A DNA stretch of 64,000 nucleotides from Aestuariivivens sediminicola (GTDB taxonomy: Bacteria; Bacteroidota; Bacteroidia; Flavobacteriales; Flavobacteriaceae): positions 186,001 through 250,000 of the forward strand of contig NZ_JAKMCM010000002.1 of the NCBI RefSeq assembly GCF_022662015.1. Direction: 5' to 3'. A program made the translations under genes and the position numbers. How positions within the stretch are numbered: the first letter of the stretch is position 1; every line of letters begins with the position of its first letter. Positions 62,207 through 64,000 of the stretch are shown in pieces. The notes below the pieces were generated by a model, which made no database searches, was not told the origin of the DNA, and was given only the letters and a program-made list of their open reading frames with translations.

Positions 62207-62935
62207 TTATTTTTTTACGAAATCCGGGACAAAAAGCAAATCTATTTCCTCATTTACTTTTAAATTGAATCGTCTCCTGAAGAAATATACACCAATATAT
62301 AACAAAGGCGTGTCGCAGGCCGCTACCAGGGCTTTAAATAGAAATCCGCTCACCAATAAGCCTTTAAAATTTTCCCACTCTATGATACCAAAAGAACAGA
62401 GTAAGGTAACAATGGTAAAGGTGTCGACAAACTGCGAAAACCAGGTGGAGAAATTATTGCGTAGCCATAAGTGTCTTCCTTTTGTTAAGCGTTTCCAAAA
62501 GTGATAGATCTGAATATCTACAAATTGGGCGAATAAATAGGTGAGCATACTGGCAAAGACCGCTATCGCGGAATTGCCAAATACCCTGGTGAATAATTCG
62601 TCGTTAACGTAAGACCAGGAGGTAGCGGGAACATAACTGGCTACCAAAATGATTAAAAGGGAAAACAGTGATGCAAAAATACCGACGACCACAATATCGT
62701 TGGCGCGCTTTTTTCCGTAGATTTCACTTATAAGATCGGTAATTAAAAAGGTAATCGGATAGGGCAAAATCCCAACGGATATCTCAAATAACCTGCTGCC
62801 AAAGACCTCGATGTCCATGGGATACCAATAAAAGAATTTTTGAAAAATGAGGTTTGAAACTACCAGAGAGGTTATAAATAGGCCTCCTAGCAGTAAATAG
62901 ATGCGTAGAGCAGCTAGCTTATCTTTATGAGTCAT
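62207..62935 (-). CDS. queuosine precursor transporter (YhhQ/VUT family)
   Basis: Membrane protein of 242 residues with about six helices. The motifs GILPYPITFLITDLISEIYGKKRAND and FAQFVDIQIYHFWKRLTKGRHLWLRNNFSTW are characteristic of the YhhQ/VUT family that imports queuosine precursors such as preQ0. It sits between the AsmA-like gene and the divergent folK fusion, 70 bases from the latter. Confidence 0.9.
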   Translation of the reverse strand: MTHKDKLAALRIYLLLGGLFITSLVVSNLIFQKFFYWYPMDIEVFGSRLFEISVGILPYPITFLITDLISEIYGKKRANDIVVVGIFASLFSLLIILVASYVPATSWSYVNDELFTRVFGNSAIAVFASMLTYLFAQFVDIQIYHFWKRLTKGRHLWLRNNFSTWFSQFVDTFTIVTLLCSFGIIEWENFKGLLVSGFLFKALVAACDTPLLYIGVYFFRRRFNLKVNEEIDLLFVPDFVKK

Positions 62936-63005
62936 GCAAATTGTGGATAAATAGGTCTTGTAAATATAATGGATTAAAAATTGTTTTATTTATTTTGTTT
63001 TCGTC

Positions 63006-64000
63006 ATGAAGACATCGAAAACATATTATATAGCATTAGGAAGTAATAAGGGGGAAAAATTTAATTATCTTCAAGACGCTGTATATGGAATTCATGAACG
63101 CATAGGCCATATAAAATCAATATCTAAAGTTTACAGATCGCCTGCTTTTGGTTTCGACGGCGAAGACTTTTTAAACTGCTGTTTGGTTTTGGAATCAGAA
63201 TTGGAGCCACAGGACGTATTAGACCAATTGTTGGATATCGAAAAATCCATGGGACGCGTAAGAACAAAACGTAAATCCTATGAGGCACGAACCATAGATT
63301 TGGATATAATTCTGACGGAAGATCTCATGATAGAGACAAAATCCTTAAAGGTTCCTCACCCCGAGATGCAGAACCGTCGTTTTGTATTAGGGCCGCTTAA
63401 TGATGTAGCTCCGAAAGTCATACATCCCGGTTTAAATAAAACCATAGCCGAATTACTTGATACCTGTGAAGACGAATCGGTATTGGAACCTATTAATATT
63501 TGGTTAAAAAATCCCATTAAGCAATTTAACTTTTCAAAATACAATTACATAGCTGTTGAGGGGAACATAGGGGCCGGTAAAACCAGTCTGGCCTCAAAAA
63601 TAGCTCGAGATTTCAACGCAAAACTGATTTTGGAACGATTTGCAGATAATCCTTTTCTGCCCAAGTTTTATGAAGATGCCAATCGCTATGCCTTTCCGTT
63701 GGAAATGTCTTTTTTGGCAGATCGGTACCAGCAAATTAGCGATGACCTCGCCCAGCTTGATTTGTTTAAAGATTTTGTTGTGAGCGATTACGATGTCTTT
63801 AAGTCCTTGATTTTTTCTAAGATTACGTTACCCGAAGAAGAGTTTAATTTATATCGCAAACTCTTTTATTTGATGTATAAGGACATTTCGAAGCCGGATA
63901 TGTATGTGTATTTACATCAGGGCACTGAACAGTTACAACAGAATATCAAAAAACGGGGTCGTGATTATGAACAAAATATAGACAATGCGTATTTGGAAAA
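63006..64000 (+). CDS. folK: HPPK (FolK) fused to deoxynucleoside kinase, 3' end outside window
   Basis: The frame starts at ATG 63006 and stays open to the window end, giving at least 331 residues. The N-terminal part (about 1-160) is 6-hydroxymethyl-dihydropterin pyrophosphokinase of folate synthesis: YYIALGSNKGEKFNYLQDAV, FLNCCLVLES and RTKRKSYEARTIDLDIIL. After a short linker (about 161-178) comes a deoxynucleoside kinase with the P-loop AVEGNIGAGKTSLASKIA and FVVSDYDVFKSLIFSKITLP. This fusion is known in Bacteroidota and joins folate synthesis to nucleoside salvage in one chain. The kinase is cut at the window edge. Confidence 0.92.
   Translation, partial: MKTSKTYYIALGSNKGEKFNYLQDAVYGIHERIGHIKSISKVYRSPAFGFDGEDFLNCCLVLESELEPQDVLDQLLDIEKSMGRVRTKRKSYEARTIDLDIILTEDLMIETKSLKVPHPEMQNRRFVLGPLNDVAPKVIHPGLNKTIAELLDTCEDESVLEPINIWLKNPIKQFNFSKYNYIAVEGNIGAGKTSLASKIARDFNAKLILERFADNPFLPKFYEDANRYAFPLEMSFLADRYQQISDDLAQLDLFKDFVVSDYDVFKSLIFSKITLPEEEFNLYRKLFYLMYKDISKPDMYVYLHQGTEQLQQNIKKRGRDYEQNIDNAYLE

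Overview
The window is a chromosomal stretch from a member of the Flavobacteriaceae (phylum Bacteroidota). This rests on the giant type IX secretion translocon gene sprA with the gliding gene remB nearby, a PorP/SprF-family protein, -7 boxes of the Bacteroidota form TAnnTTTG (the gcvH promoter is a perfect TTG-N19-TAnnTTTG), the scarcity of Shine-Dalgarno sequences, and gene orders typical of the family. No tRNA, rRNA, CRISPR array, transposase, prophage or defence island is visible. Most of the window is core genome.

Layout. (1) 1-5216: a carbohydrate cluster with the tail of an MFS transporter, a PfkB kinase whose start codon reads ACG, a GH13_18-type disaccharide phosphorylase, a second PfkB kinase and a SASA-type esterase lipoprotein. 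A perfect palindrome with LacI-operator character lies upstream. The likely chemistry is phosphorolysis of sucrose or a related glucoside, followed by phosphorylation of the released sugar. (2) 5453-19481: maeB-ruvA-sprA-gcvH-vanZ-tonB-remB, linking central metabolism, Holliday-junction repair, T9SS and gliding. (3) 19482-20481: a repeat-rich gap. (4) 20482-26910: an MBL-fold hydrolase, then heme O synthase and a cytochrome oxidase set (two subunit III genes, subunit IV, a cysteine-less SCO-like protein, SCO, DUF420 and a small CxxC membrane protein). (5) 27003-33308: a MacB-type ABC efflux operon with adaptor and TolC, with tsaB abutting its end, behind an ECF-sigma-like promoter. (6) 33348-37555, minus strand: nifU-DUF255-DUF1304-mscS. 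(7) 37724-43577: a PorP/SprF orphan, a gamma-carbonic-anhydrase-like protein, a beta-barrel protein, murI, a duplicated small motif-terminator cassette and the second repeat gap. (8) 43578-51207, minus strand: CBS-nadK-DUF6089-uppS-bamA-ompH-skp, an envelope-biogenesis operon. (9) 51295-56895: pdxJ, an esterase, a small membrane protein, tig, clpP and clpX. (10) 57118-64000: a GH3-family protein, DUF2797, an AsmA-like protein, a queuosine-precursor transporter and the start of a HPPK-deoxynucleoside kinase fusion that runs off the window.

The least explained material is between genes. Two multi-part repeat arrays (about 19.74-20.40 kb and 42.61-43.14 kb) are inverted copies of each other enclosing about 22 kb. 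One copy carries a clean 28-bp palindromic insertion that is missing from the other. Two copies of a minus-strand cassette (a conserved 32-bp motif, a variable interior, then a near-identical terminator hairpin) lie on either side of the beta-barrel gene. Among proteins, RemB carries an N-terminal copy of the periplasmic domain of its neighbour TonB, and a SCO-like paralogue lacks the copper ligands.
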